DNA of 64,000 nucleotides from Tabrizicola sp. (GTDB lineage: Bacteria; Pseudomonadota; Alphaproteobacteria; Rhodobacterales; Rhodobacteraceae): contig NZ_JALHQD010000001.1 in assembly GCF_022842145.1 (NCBI RefSeq), forward strand, positions 68,127 to 132,126, read 5' to 3'. How positions within the stretch are numbered: position 1 is the stretch's first letter; every line of letters begins with the position of its first letter. Of the stretch, positions 20,596 through 29,636 are shown one piece after another. The notes beneath the pieces are model-generated. The model did not search any database. It had not been told where the DNA came from and saw only the letters and a list, made by a program, of their open reading frames with translations. A program made the translations under genes and the position numbers.

Positions 20596-23105
20596 GCCTT
20601 GCTTTCACCATCGCCCGCCGGGAACTCCGCGGCGGCCTGCGCGGGTTTCGCGTGTTCCTCGCCTGCCTTGCGCTTGGCGTCGCGGCCATCGCGGCCGTCG
20701 GAACGCTACGGACCGGCATCCAGCAGGGCCTGACCGACCAGGGTTCCGTCATCCTTGGCGGCGATGCCGAGATGCGCTTCACCTACCGCCAGGCTGATGC
20801 GGATGAACTGGCTTACATGGACCGCATCGCCACCCAGGTCTCCGAAGTCTACGACTTTCGCTCGATGGTCCTGGTCGAAGGCGACCAGGCTCTTACCCAG
20901 ATCAAGGCCGTCGACGATTTCTGGCCGCTGACCGGTGTCGCCCAGCTTGACCCACCGATCCCGGTGGCCGAGGCGCTGGCCGTCACCGGTGGTCTGCCAG
21001 GCGCGATCATGGACCCGGTGCTGGTCGAGCGCCTGTCCCTTGCCATCGGCGACAGCTTCCGCCTCGGCACCCAGGAATTCCGCCTGACGGCCGCCCTGAC
21101 ACGCGAACCCGACAGCGCCTCCACCGGCTTCACTCTCGGCCCCCGCACCGTCGTGCACTCCGACGCGCTGGCGAACTCGGGTCTTCTCGCGTCCGGCTCA
21201 ATGTACGAGACCCGCTACCGGCTGGTCCTGCCAGCCGGTTCGGACTTGCAACTCCTTGAAGAACAGGCCGAAGAAACATTCCGCGACAAGGGTATGCGCT
21301 GGACCGACAGCCGCAATGCCGCACCGGGGATCGAAGCCTTCATCGACCGCATCGGCAGCTTCCTTGTCCTCGTCGGCCTCGCGGGCCTCGCGGTGGGCGG
21401 CGTCGGCATCTCTGCCGCGATCCGGAGCTACCTCGACGGCAAGACCGAGACGATCGCCACGCTGAAAACCCTCGGGGCCGAAGGCGGCCTGATCTTCCGC
21501 AGCTACCTCTGGCAAACGGCCATCCTCTCCGCCCTCGGCATCGCCATCGGCCTTGCCCTCGGCGCGGTTGTCCCCCTTCTCGCCGCCCCCCTGATCGAAG
21601 CCTCGCTCCCTTTCCCGGCCGAGATCCGCCTCTCCCCCGGCGCGCTTCTGGAAGCCGCTTTCTACGGCACCCTCTCAGCCCTCATCTTTACGCTCCTCCC
21701 CCTTGCCCAGACCGAGCGTATCCGCCCCGCCGCCCTGTATCGCGGCGGCAGCGGCACCCGCAGCTGGCCGCGGAAACGATACCTCGCCGCCCTCGTCCTT
21801 GCGTCCATCGCCCTGATCGGCAGCGCCACCTGGCTTTCCGGCATCCCGGAACTGGCCCTCGGCGCGGCCGGCGGCGTCCTTGGCGCCCTCATCATCCTTG
21901 CCCTCGCCGCCCTTGGCCTGCGCAAGGCCGCCCGTCGCCTCGCCCGCACCAGCCTCACCCACGGCCGCCCCGCCACCCGCGCCGCCCTTGCCGCCATCGG
22001 CGCGCCCAGGTCCGACGCCACCTCGGTCGTCCTCTCCCTCGGCCTCGGCCTCTCCGTCCTTGCCGCCGTGGGCCAGATCGACTGGAACCTCCGCCAGGCC
22101 ATCGCCACCGACCTGCCCACCCGCGCGCCCGCCTTCTTCTTCGTCGACATCCAGCCCGACCAGCTTGACCCGTTCTTAGCCACCGTCGACGGCAACCCCG
22201 CCGTCACGGAAATCGAGACCGCCCCCATGCTGCGCGGCGTCATCACCCAGATCAACGGCAAGCCCGCGCGTGAGGTTGCCGGCGACCACTGGGTCGTGCG
22301 CGGCGACCGCGGCATCACCTACGCCGCGACCCCCGGCGAAAAGACCCGCATCACCGCAGGCGAATTCTGGCCCGAGAATTACACCGGCGACCCGCAGATC
22401 AGCTTCGCTGCGGAGGAAGCCGAAGAGATCGGCCTTCAGCTGGGCGACACCATGACGGTCAACATCCTTGGCCGCGACCTGACCGCGACCGTGACATCCT
22501 TCCGCGAGGTCGACTTTTCCAACGCCGGCATGGGCTTTGTCATGACCCTGAACCCCTCCGCCCTGGCGGGAGCCCCCCACACCCACATCGCCACGGTCTA
22601 CGCGCCCCCCGAAGCGGAAGCCCAGCTTCTCAAGGACGTCACCAAGACCTGGCCCAACATTACCGCCATCGGCATCCGTGAGGCCGTGGATCGCGTGGCC
22701 GAGGCCCTGTCGGCCATCGCCACCGCGACCGCCTGGGCCGCCGCAGGCACCCTCATCACCGGCTTCGTCGTCCTGATCGGCGCCGCCGCCGCAGGCGAAC
22801 GCGCCCGCATCTACGAATCCGCGATCCTGAAGACCCTTGGAGCCACGCGCGGCAAGATCCTCGCCAGCTTCGCCCTCCGCTCCGCCCTCATGGGGGCCGC
22901 CGCAGGCGTGGTCGCCGTCATCGCAGGCGGTATCTCCGGCTGGGCCGTCATGACCTTCGTGATGGATTCGACCTACCGCTTCGAACCCGTCTCGGCCCTC
23001 GGCATCGTGATCGGCGGCATCCTCGCCACCCTCCTCGCCGGGCTCTTCTTCGCGCTCCGCCCCCTCAACGCCCGCCCCGCCGGGACACTGCGCGCACAGG
23101 ACTAG
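20592..23105 (+). CDS. ABC transporter permease, FtsX-like (YbbP-like)
   Basis: The 837-residue protein has an N-terminal membrane helix, a large periplasmic domain, and two FtsX-type membrane units (around residues 255-345 and 710-837) with further helices between them, about ten spans in all. This is the YbbP-type permease that pairs with YbbA. The substrate is unknown; in E. coli the system is linked to the neighbouring esterase. The start overlaps the ATPase stop (ATGA). The stop overlaps that of the convergent methyltransferase inside a shared CTAG. Confidence 0.92.
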   Translation: MSLAFTIARRELRGGLRGFRVFLACLALGVAAIAAVGTLRTGIQQGLTDQGSVILGGDAEMRFTYRQADADELAYMDRIATQVSEVYDFRSMVLVEGDQALTQIKAVDDFWPLTGVAQLDPPIPVAEALAVTGGLPGAIMDPVLVERLSLAIGDSFRLGTQEFRLTAALTREPDSASTGFTLGPRTVVHSDALANSGLLASGSMYETRYRLVLPAGSDLQLLEEQAEETFRDKGMRWTDSRNAAPGIEAFIDRIGSFLVLVGLAGLAVGGVGISAAIRSYLDGKTETIATLKTLGAEGGLIFRSYLWQTAILSALGIAIGLALGAVVPLLAAPLIEASLPFPAEIRLSPGALLEAAFYGTLSALIFTLLPLAQTERIRPAALYRGGSGTRSWPRKRYLAALVLASIALIGSATWLSGIPELALGAAGGVLGALIILALAALGLRKAARRLARTSLTHGRPATRAALAAIGAPRSDATSVVLSLGLGLSVLAAVGQIDWNLRQAIATDLPTRAPAFFFVDIQPDQLDPFLATVDGNPAVTEIETAPMLRGVITQINGKPAREVAGDHWVVRGDRGITYAATPGEKTRITAGEFWPENYTGDPQISFAAEEAEEIGLQLGDTMTVNILGRDLTATVTSFREVDFSNAGMGFVMTLNPSALAGAPHTHIATVYAPPEAEAQLLKDVTKTWPNITAIGIREAVDRVAEALSAIATATAWAAAGTLITGFVVLIGAAAAGERARIYESAILKTLGATRGKILASFALRSALMGAAAGVVAVIAGGISGWAVMTFVMDSTYRFEPVSALGIVIGGILATLLAGLFFALRPLNARPAGTLRAQD

Positions 23106-23845
23106 GGCGTCACCGGAACCGGCTCCAGCGCCGCACCCTCAACAGCAGCCGGGCGGAACAGCGGAAACCCCGCATGCCGCTCGGCCCGCGCGCTGACCAT
23201 CTGGAACGACCCGAAGAACCGCTCGACCCCGAACGCTTCCAGGTCCACCCCGGTAAACTCGGCGACGATCCGGTCATAACTGTCGGCCAGCACCCGGCTT
23301 TCCGGGTCCAGGCCGCTGACGCAGACCAGCCCCGTCGACCGGCAATCCAGCACCGTCACCGTCAACTCCGGCCGCCAGCGCTGCAGGATTGGGATCAGCT
23401 TCCAGACATCCCCGGTCCAGGACCCCCTCGGCAGATTGCCCAGGTCCCGCGTCGTCATGCCCGGCCCATAAGGCACGCAATCATGCAGCAGGATCACCCC
23501 GCCGGGCGCCATCGCCGCCTCGGTGTTGATGAAATCCCGCAAGAGAAACTCGAACAGGTGCATCCCGTCCAGGAAGGCCAGCCCCAACCGGACGCCATTC
23601 CGCGCAAGGAACCCCGAGGCGAAGAAATCATCGCTGGTCTGCTGAAACACATGCAGCGCGGGCTTCTTGCCGATGATGTTGATCTCGGCCCGGAAGAACG
23701 GGTCCACCGCCACGGTCTTCGACCGGACGGGCGCGAAGCTTTCCCCCGAACGGCAGCCCACTTCCAGATACCAGTCGAACAGGAAAGCCTCATGCAGGCT
23801 CCGCAGTAAGCGGTAATAGGGCATGCCAGAGGGTTTGACGAACAT
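23102..23845 (-). CDS. Class I SAM-dependent methyltransferase-like protein
   Basis: The 247-residue protein has a Rossmann-like start (YLEVGCRSGESF, motif I-like), TVAVDPFF, and GLAFLDGMHLFEFLLRDFINTEAAMAPGGVILLHDC, which resemble the Methyltransf_24 group. The substrate is not evident; such proteins are often in surface-glycan settings. It ends convergently with the ABC permease, sharing CTAG. Only weak ribosome-binding sequence precedes the ATG at 23845. Confidence 0.75.
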   Translation of the reverse strand: MFVKPSGMPYYRLLRSLHEAFLFDWYLEVGCRSGESFAPVRSKTVAVDPFFRAEINIIGKKPALHVFQQTSDDFFASGFLARNGVRLGLAFLDGMHLFEFLLRDFINTEAAMAPGGVILLHDCVPYGPGMTTRDLGNLPRGSWTGDVWKLIPILQRWRPELTVTVLDCRSTGLVCVSGLDPESRVLADSYDRIVAEFTGVDLEAFGVERFFGSFQMVSARAERHAGFPLFRPAAVEGAALEPVPVTP

Positions 23846-23999
23846 AAGTGGTCCCGTAACTGAACACGGGCACCATGCCGGGCGGTGGCGCGCTGTGCAA
23901 CCCGGGCGGTTGCCAACCGCTCGTCGTCGGACTTCGTCACTCCTCGCTTGGCTCAGCTTCCAGCGAGGAGCGCATGAAATGCGACGACGAGCCGCCCGG

Positions 24000-24911
24000 T
24001 CAATGCGCCGGGCGGATGAAGGTCCCGTTGCGCAACTCCTTGAACGCCTGCTGCAGCTCGGCCTCCGAGTTCATCACGATCGGCCCGGCCCAGGCCACCG
24101 GCTCTTCGATGGGCGCACCAGAGATCAACAGGAACCGCACCCCGTCCGGCCCCGCCGTCACCGTCACCTCGTCGCCCGCGCCAAACCGCACCAGGGTCCG
24201 GTTGCCGGAAAGGTCGCGGATGTTGACCTCCTGCCCCTTCACTTCCTTCTCCAAGAGCACGCCCTCCGGCCGCGCCGCATCCCGGAAGTTGCCCGCACCC
24301 TCGAAGACATAGGCAAAGGCCCGACGGCGGGTGTCGACCTTGAAGGTCTTCCGCTTGCCCGCCGGCACATAGATGTCCAGATACTGCGGGTCCGCCGCGA
24401 TGCCATCGACCGGGCTTTTCACCCCGCGATAGTCGCCGATCACCACCCGGATACTGGTGCCGTCATCCTCATGCCGCTCGGGCAAGGCATCGCCCGGCAT
24501 GTCCTGATAGCGCGGCGCGGTCATCTTCAGCGCACGCGGCAGGTTGCCCCACAGCTGGAACCCGTGCATCCGCCCCTTGGCGTCGCCCTTCGGCATCTCT
24601 TGGTGCAGAATGCCCCGCCCCGCCGTCATCAACTGCAACGACCCCGGCCCGAGGATGCCCCGGTTGCCCAAGGAGTCGCCATGCTCCACGGTCCCCGCCA
24701 GCACATAGGTGATCGTCTCGATCCCCCGGTGCGGGTGCCAGGGAAAGCCCGCCGAGTAATCCCGGGGATCATCGCCCCGGAAATCGTCGAACAGCAGGAA
24801 CGGATCCGCCTCGGTCGGGTCTTGAAACCCGAAGGCGCGATGCAGATGGACGCCCGCGCCCTCGATGTGGGGCGAAGCGCGGCGGGTCTCGATGACGGGA
24901 CGGATGGACAT
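24000..24911 (-). CDS. Pirin family protein
   Basis: The 303-residue bicupin shows the pirin signature: FDDFRGDDPRDYSAGFPWHPHRGIETITYVLAGTVEHGDS, with metal-binding His-x-His and a further His, and TAGRGILHQEMP. Pirins bind iron or similar metals and some have quercetinase activity; cellular roles vary. GAGGAG precedes the ATG at 24911; an upstream open frame lacks similarity. It is divergent from three small hydrophilic genes, with an extracytoplasmic-sigma-like promoter between them. Confidence 0.93.
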   Translation of the reverse strand: MSIRPVIETRRASPHIEGAGVHLHRAFGFQDPTEADPFLLFDDFRGDDPRDYSAGFPWHPHRGIETITYVLAGTVEHGDSLGNRGILGPGSLQLMTAGRGILHQEMPKGDAKGRMHGFQLWGNLPRALKMTAPRYQDMPGDALPERHEDDGTSIRVVIGDYRGVKSPVDGIAADPQYLDIYVPAGKRKTFKVDTRRRAFAYVFEGAGNFRDAARPEGVLLEKEVKGQEVNIRDLSGNRTLVRFGAGDEVTVTAGPDGVRFLLISGAPIEEPVAWAGPIVMNSEAELQQAFKELRNGTFIRPAH

Positions 24912-25009
24912 GGCTGTCTCCTCAATTGCGTTGCGCAGAACATGGAGCGGCAGAGCCTGCGCGCCAAGGCGCAAAAGCAAGCAACTCCTGTGCAGGAGCG
25001 CACCCAGCA

Positions 25010-25034
25010 GGAACATCCGACCGCCGGGACAGTT
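25010..25034 (+). promoter_or_regulatory. Candidate EcfG/sigma-T-like promoter for the three tiny ORFs
   Basis: GGAAC (25010-25014), a 16-nt spacer and AGTT (25031-25034) match the alphaproteobacterial general-stress consensus GGAAC-N16/17-CGTT with one mismatch. A start near 25042 would leave a leader of about 38 nt before the first ATG at 25080. Read by eye; not all Rhodobacteraceae carry this sigma factor. Confidence 0.4.
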
Positions 25035-25079
25035 GTCACATTGCGGCACAAAGGCCGCGGCGGCGAAGGATGACCAGCA

Positions 25080-25418
25080 ATGGCCAATGCAGACAAGAAG
25101 CACCACGGCCCGGCCGTTCAAGGCAAGGGCGACGGCACCGGCGGAATGACAGACCTGGACGCATCAGAGATTCCCGCCAACGCAGTGCTGTCCAACCGCG
25201 ACAAGTCCCGCCATTCCGAGGAACGCGGCCTCGACAGCAAGGCGGTGCAGACCGAGCAGTTGCAGGACCATGCCGGGGCCAGGCTGGCCGACGACCCTGC
25301 CGAGGGCGCACCCGATCCCTCAACCGTGGACCCCGCCGACCTTGCGGCCGCGGACCTTGACCGCGACGGCGAAGGCGCAACCGCCCGGATCGCAGATATC
25401 GTGGAGGACAAGGAATGA
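25080..25418 (+). CDS. Small hydrophilic protein, unknown (first of three)
   Basis: The 112-residue protein is rich in Asp, Ala, Glu, Gly and Lys, with no predicted membrane span, no signal peptide and almost no aromatic residues. It looks intrinsically disordered, like hydrophilin-type stress proteins. I do not recognise a family. AAGGATG lies ahead of the ATG and the stop overlaps the next start by four bases, so it is very likely real and co-translated. A stress-type promoter lies about 46 nt upstream. Confidence 0.65.
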   Translation: MANADKKHHGPAVQGKGDGTGGMTDLDASEIPANAVLSNRDKSRHSEERGLDSKAVQTEQLQDHAGARLADDPAEGAPDPSTVDPADLAAADLDRDGEGATARIADIVEDKE

Positions 25419-25606
25419 CAGCCAAGGCACCCCCGGTCCCACCCGCAAACCGCAGCCCGAAGGGCCCGGGCGAAGGTGCAACGCACAGCTCGTCCGACCA
25501 GTCCAAGGGCGACAGCAGCGGCAACAAGGCCAACCCGGACAAGACCGGTCAGGCCGGAAACACCCGGATCAACACCACGAACCAGGGCCATCAGCAGGAT
25601 CGATAG
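25415..25606 (+). CDS. Small hydrophilic protein, unknown (second of three)
   Basis: The 63-residue product (MTAKAPPVPPANRSPKG...) is built of Pro, Gly, Ser, Asn, Gln and Lys and ends in HQQDR. It has no hydrophobic core and looks disordered. Its ATG overlaps the upstream stop (ATGA), the best evidence that it is translated. Function unknown. Confidence 0.55.
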   Translation: MTAKAPPVPPANRSPKGPGEGATHSSSDQSKGDSSGNKANPDKTGQAGNTRINTTNQGHQQDR

Positions 25607-25608
25607 AC

Positions 25609-25803
25609 ATGTCCACTTCCGACAAATCCGACGCAACGATCCGCCAGGGCGGACCGGGAGCCTCGCATGAGAATGCAAAGGCGCCAAAAGACCCGAAGAA
25701 GCCGGCGGCCGATCCGCAGGACCGCCGCACCCGCAGCAAGACCTCCGGCGGCGGCGGCGAACAGGACCGGCACCACACCCATGATCCCAATATGAAGGGC
25801 TGA
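25609..25803 (+). CDS. Small hydrophilic protein, unknown (third of three)
   Basis: A 64-residue frame starts at the ATG two bases after the preceding stop and ends in DPNMKG. It is dominated by Lys, Asp, Pro, Gly and His (DRHHTHDPN) and again looks disordered. The AGCAGGAT before it could act as a ribosome-binding site. The shared composition with its two neighbours suggests one stress-related unit. Confidence 0.5.
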   Translation: MSTSDKSDATIRQGGPGASHENAKAPKDPKKPAADPQDRRTRSKTSGGGGEQDRHHTHDPNMKG

Positions 25804-25975
25804 CTCCCAGACGCGCCGCGGCCGGTCACAAGGAGGAATGGTCACTGAGAAACAGCGGGAGACGGCGAGTGCAGGGCGGCCTAGCGCCTCGAAGGTATTC
25901 ATTACCAAACCACTAATGCTCGCGGCCAACCCCTTGATTTCTCTTCGCCCGCAAACCGCGCCACGCGCGGGCAGC

Positions 25976-26623
25976 TCAGCCCGTCAGATGCCGCAGCCCC
26001 TGGGTCACGTCGGTCCGCACCGCCAGCCTGAGGCCCGGCTCATCCCCTGCCTTCAGGGCCGCCAGGATCATCCGGTGGTGCGTCGGAGGCTCCCTCCGCC
26101 TGACCCTCGCATAGACCGCCCGCATCGTCGGCCCCAGCTGCAGCCAGACCGTCTCGCACATCGCCAGCATCGCCGGGGTCTGGGCCCGCAGGTAGAGCGT
26201 CCGGTGGAACTCGAGGTTGGTGCGGACATAGGTGACCGCATCCCCCCGGACCGCCGCCTCGCCGTTCATCAGGTTGATCGCCGTCAGCCGCTCGATCAGC
26301 GCGAAGTGGGCGCGAGGCAGCGCCCGCGCCGCCATCTCCGGCTCCAGCAAAGCCCGGATCGCCGCCAGCTCCTCGATCCGCTCGGGGGTCAACTCCGGCG
26401 TGGAAATCCGGCCCGAGGAGGACAGCGTCAGCGCCCCCTCCGCCACCAGCCGCCGAACCGCCTCACGGGCGGGGGTCATCGAGACGCCATAGGCCTTGCC
26501 CAGCCCCCGCAGCGTCAGCGACTGCCCGGGGTCCAGCTCGCCATGCATCACCTGCTGGCGCAGAGACCGGTAAAGCCGTTCGTGGGCCAAGGCGTTGGGA
26601 TCGGTGGGGCGGGGCGTCAACAT
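25976..26623 (-). CDS. GntR family transcriptional regulator (FCD subfamily)
   Basis: The 215-residue protein has an N-terminal winged helix (LYRSLRQQVMHGELDPGQSLTLRGLGKAYGVSMTPAREAVRRLVAEGALTL, roughly residues 17-65) and an all-helical FCD ligand domain with the metal-binding pattern of Asp/His residues (EFHRTLY, HHRMILAAL). Such proteins repress genes for organic-acid or amino-acid use until a small ligand binds. No target gene is adjacent in an obvious way. It lies 33 nt after the YgjP-like gene on the same strand and may be co-transcribed. Confidence 0.9.
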   Translation of the reverse strand: MLTPRPTDPNALAHERLYRSLRQQVMHGELDPGQSLTLRGLGKAYGVSMTPAREAVRRLVAEGALTLSSSGRISTPELTPERIEELAAIRALLEPEMAARALPRAHFALIERLTAINLMNGEAAVRGDAVTYVRTNLEFHRTLYLRAQTPAMLAMCETVWLQLGPTMRAVYARVRRREPPTHHRMILAALKAGDEPGLRLAVRTDVTQGLRHLTG

Positions 26624-26656
26624 GCACTGCAGGGAAGCACCCCCGCCGCCGACGGG

Positions 26657-27349
26657 TCAATCCTGAAAGCGCACCCGGTGCAGGCTGTTGCCGTTGGTCT
26701 TCAACCAGGCCCGGTGGTCCTTCCAGTCCGGGCAGATGGACGTGACGACCTTCCAATAGGCCGCCGAATGGTTCAGCTCGACCAGATGCGCGACCTCATG
26801 CGCGGCGACGTAGTCCAGCACCGTTGGCGGGGCCATGATCAGCCGCCAGGAATACATCAGCCGCCCGTCGGGCGAACAGGACCCCCAGCGCGACCGCGTG
26901 TCCCGGATCGCCAGCGACGAATACTGCCGTCCCACCAACCCCGCATAACGGGTCGAGGCGGTGGCCAACCGGTCGCGGGCCAGCACCTTCAGCCAGGCGG
27001 CAACCCGGGGGCCCATCGTCTGGGGACTTCCCGGTACCAGCAACAGCCCGCCCTCGGCCCGAACCCCGCGGCCAGTGGCAGGGGCCAGCACCAGCTCGTC
27101 CCCCTCGACACAGATCACCGAGCCCGGACCGACCGCCTGCAGCGTGGGACCGGGCATCGCCGACAGCGTCTGCCGCAGCCAGTCCTCATTTCCCTTCAGA
27201 AAGGCCAGCGCCTCGCCCTCACGCGCGCGGACCGGCATCGACAGCGTCACCTTCCCATCCAGCCGCGAAACGCGCAGCGAGAATCGCCGGGCCCGCGCCG
27301 AACGCTTCAGATGTACCTCAACCGGTGGCGAGCCTGGCAGAACCGGCAT
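26657..27349 (-). CDS. YgjP/SprT-like zinc metallopeptidase (DUF45)
   Basis: The 230-residue protein carries the HEVAHLVELNHSAAYW motif (HExxH plus a downstream His), RWGSCSPDGRLMYSWRLIMAP, and DYVAAHE, the full core signature of the YgjP/DUF45 family. The N-terminal half is a beta-rich family extension. Members are soluble zinc proteases or peptidase-like proteins of unclear target. It lies between the GntR gene and the divergent FYDLN gene. Confidence 0.9.
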   Translation of the reverse strand: MPVLPGSPPVEVHLKRSARARRFSLRVSRLDGKVTLSMPVRAREGEALAFLKGNEDWLRQTLSAMPGPTLQAVGPGSVICVEGDELVLAPATGRGVRAEGGLLLVPGSPQTMGPRVAAWLKVLARDRLATASTRYAGLVGRQYSSLAIRDTRSRWGSCSPDGRLMYSWRLIMAPPTVLDYVAAHEVAHLVELNHSAAYWKVVTSICPDWKDHRAWLKTNGNSLHRVRFQD

Positions 27350-27472
27350 GGAATCCCCTTGAAACTTCCGGTAAACATAGCCATCTCGGCCGACAGACGA
27401 AAGGCTTTGACAGTCGCCTTTGCCTGTGGCAAGCGACCATTTTCCCGTTACCCACCACTCAAAGGGATGACC

Positions 27473-27808
27473 ATGCCCAAAGCAGAATGGGGCACGAAGC
27501 GTATCTGCCCGACCACCGGCAAGCGCTTTTACGACCTGTACAAAACCCCGATCGTCAGCCCCTACACGGGCGAGGTCGTGGATATCGAATCCGTCCGCCG
27601 CAAGATGGCCGCGTCGGTCATTTCGCGCGCTGTTCCCGAAAAGGACGAGGACGTTCTGGTCGAGGATCTGGAAACCGAAGACGTCCTCCTGGACGGCGCC
27701 GTCGCCGATGACGCCGAGCTGGACGATGATCTGCTGGAAGACGACGCGGACGACAACGTCTCGCTCGACGACCTTGCCGACGTGCCGGGCGACGAGGAAG
27801 AAGTCTAA
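27473..27808 (+). CDS. FYDLN acid domain protein (TIGR02300)
   Basis: The 111-residue protein begins MPKAEWGTKRICPTTGKRFYDL, the exact family hallmark, with cysteine-containing CPTTGKRFYDL as a half zinc-ribbon. After residue 50 it becomes strongly acidic (DEDVLVEDLETEDVLLD ... DDLLEDDADD), again typical. The family is confined largely to alphaproteobacteria; function unknown. The ATG at 27473 is favoured over one six bases upstream because AAAGGG is then correctly spaced. tRNA-Ala lies 104 nt downstream. Confidence 0.93.
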   Translation: MPKAEWGTKRICPTTGKRFYDLYKTPIVSPYTGEVVDIESVRRKMAASVISRAVPEKDEDVLVEDLETEDVLLDGAVADDAELDDDLLEDDADDNVSLDDLADVPGDEEEV

Positions 27809-27912
27809 GACAAGCGCCGCTGGACAAGGGCAATTTTCCCCCTTGCACCACCCGGCGACCTGTCCTAGATACCCCGCATCGCGGCGGCAACGTCGCGGTG
27901 TTTCTCTCCGGT

Positions 27913-27988
<76 letters not shown>

Positions 27989-28014
27989 AGAGAACAAAGA
28001 CTTAGACGAAAGAC

Positions 28015-28042
28015 AGCCCCGCCAAGTGCGGGGCTTCTTCGT
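28015..28042 (+). terminator. Terminator downstream of tRNA-Ala
   Basis: AGCCCCGC (28015-28022) and GCGGGGCT (28028-28035) make a perfect 8-bp stem around a 5-nt loop and are followed by TCTTCG. It ends the tRNA transcript. Confidence 0.85.
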
Positions 28043-28278
28043 TCAGGGTAACGGTTGGGGGTAATGCCCTGACGATGTTGAGGCATTCTGGGTGTCGGGT
28101 AGGCCTGCTGCATTCCAGCGTTCCGTTTTCTGCCCTTTGCTACCGTTCGGCACTGATGGTTTTGCACTGGGGTCCTGTCGCAGAACGGCCATTCGAAGCC
28201 CCTGGGCGCTGCAATCGAAGGTGAAGCGCATCGCGCGATATCTCCAAACTGGCGGGGACTTCGCGCTTCTGAACCGGC

Positions 28279-29346
28279 TTATCTGTCCTTGCCCGCGGGC
28301 TTGGGGGCGGCCTGTGCGCCCACAAGCCTTGGCACGACCCGTTCCAGCATCAGGGTCAGGAACAAGATCAGGGCGATGACGAGAAAAACAGCCTCGATGC
28401 GGAAGGTCGCCTCTGTCGGTGTGGGGGCAGAGACGAGCAGTACTCCTGCGGTCATTGCCGCAGCCGAGATCGGCTTCGGGTGGGGCAGGAAGCGCAGGCC
28501 AAGACCAAAGGCCGCAAGAGCCAGCAGCAGACGCCATGTGTCTGGCGTCCCGACCAGTTCGATGAGGATGGCGCCCGCTACGCCAAGTGCTGCGCCGTGG
28601 CCGTATTTGAGAAGGGCACCAGACCTGTCCTGCATCGGCATCAGGCAGCGCGAGACGAACAGGATCACGATCCAGTAGGCATGAGGCAGGTTGATCGCCA
28701 TCGCCAGACCTGTGGACAAAGCAATGCCAACAGAAAGGAAGATTGCCAGTCGGATCGCCTCGGCCCGGTTGGCTCGCGGTGGGCGCAGGATAGACGACAT
28801 GCGCAGATGTGCTGTCACCAGGTAGCCCCCGCCAAGACCGACGGCGCCCATGGCGAGCATTCGGACGTCGCTCCCGCGTTCTGTTGCGATGGCGAACAGA
28901 ATCACACCCAAAAGCACTATGACCGAGACACGGGTGCCGACCCGTGCCACCTCGACCGCCGCCCCGACCGACAAGACGATACAAAGAGCCAGCACAACCG
29001 GCAGGACCGGTAAGGCCAGGACCAGTCCGGCAGCGCAGATGAACCCAATGCCCGCGATTAGCATGGCCCGTAGCCCACCGGACAAGGCCGCGAAAAGGCC
29101 AACGGAAAAGCCAGCGGTTGCCGCCATGCTCCCGGCGCTGCCAGTCGCGGCATAGCCTGCGATGCCAAGGCCAAGTGCGGCAGCGCAGATCGTCAGGGCA
29201 TAGCGCCAAGGCAAAACGGTTGGAACTGCCGGGCGGGGCTGGGGGACTGCCTCGGTCACATCATCCACTCCACGGGCAACACCCCGACGATCTTGACCAT
29301 GGCCCTGACCAAGCCATGCCGTCTTGGGTTCGGTGGATCGTACCAT
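28279..29346 (-). CDS. FUSC-like (fusaric acid resistance-type) membrane protein
   Basis: The 355-residue protein has two sets of roughly four to six membrane helices separated by a basic segment (LRMSSILRPPRANRAEAIRLA), resembling half of the FUSC/aromatic-acid exporter family. Family members export aromatic acids or similar toxic compounds; the substrate here is unknown. The start is uncertain: the ATG at 29346 lacks a good ribosome-binding site and the first 45 residues are not hydrophobic, so a later GTG is possible. It lies just beyond the tRNA, in an accessory-looking stretch with an IS remnant behind its 5' end. Confidence 0.75.
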   Translation of the reverse strand: MVRSTEPKTAWLGQGHGQDRRGVARGVDDVTEAVPQPRPAVPTVLPWRYALTICAAALGLGIAGYAATGSAGSMAATAGFSVGLFAALSGGLRAMLIAGIGFICAAGLVLALPVLPVVLALCIVLSVGAAVEVARVGTRVSVIVLLGVILFAIATERGSDVRMLAMGAVGLGGGYLVTAHLRMSSILRPPRANRAEAIRLAIFLSVGIALSTGLAMAINLPHAYWIVILFVSRCLMPMQDRSGALLKYGHGAALGVAGAILIELVGTPDTWRLLLALAAFGLGLRFLPHPKPISAAAMTAGVLLVSAPTPTEATFRIEAVFLVIALILFLTLMLERVVPRLVGAQAAPKPAGKDR

Positions 29347-29369
29347 CTGCGCGCCGCTTTCACAGTGGC

Positions 29370-29605
29370 ATTTTGAAGGAGCACTAGGCCGGGGTATCGT
29401 CCGCCGATCTATGCCGCAAGCACGGCGTCAGCGACCGTCTTAAGCGGAAGCCAAGTATGGCGGGATGGAGGTCAGCGTGGCCAAGCGCCCGAAAGGCGTG
29501 AGGACGAGAACGCCCGCCTGAAGCGACTGCTGCTGGCGGATGCGATGCTCGATAACGCGGCGCTGAGAATCTCGTGGGAAAAAGGGAAGCGCCCGCCGCG
29601 ACGGC
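29370..29605 (+). pseudogene. Decayed IS3-family transposase orfA fragment
   Basis: Reading frames pieced together give ILKEH, a stop, then AGVSSADLCRKHGVSD, KYGGMEVS, and EDENARLKRLLLADAMLDNAAL. This is the IS3-group OrfA order (ADLCRKHG ... KYGG ... LEDENARLKKLLA..MLDNA). At least one nonsense change (TAG at 29385-29387) and two frame changes separate the pieces, so it cannot be active. No orfB or terminal inverted repeats are visible nearby. Read directly by translation. Confidence 0.8.
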
Positions 29606-29636
29606 TCGGTGGTTCAGCCCCTTACAGGCACCTGGA

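Noticed and set aside
28043-29209. 388-residue minus-strand frame over the FUSC-like gene
   Set aside because: It is Arg/Gly-rich and lacks hydrophobic segments, whereas the alternative frame has clear membrane helices.
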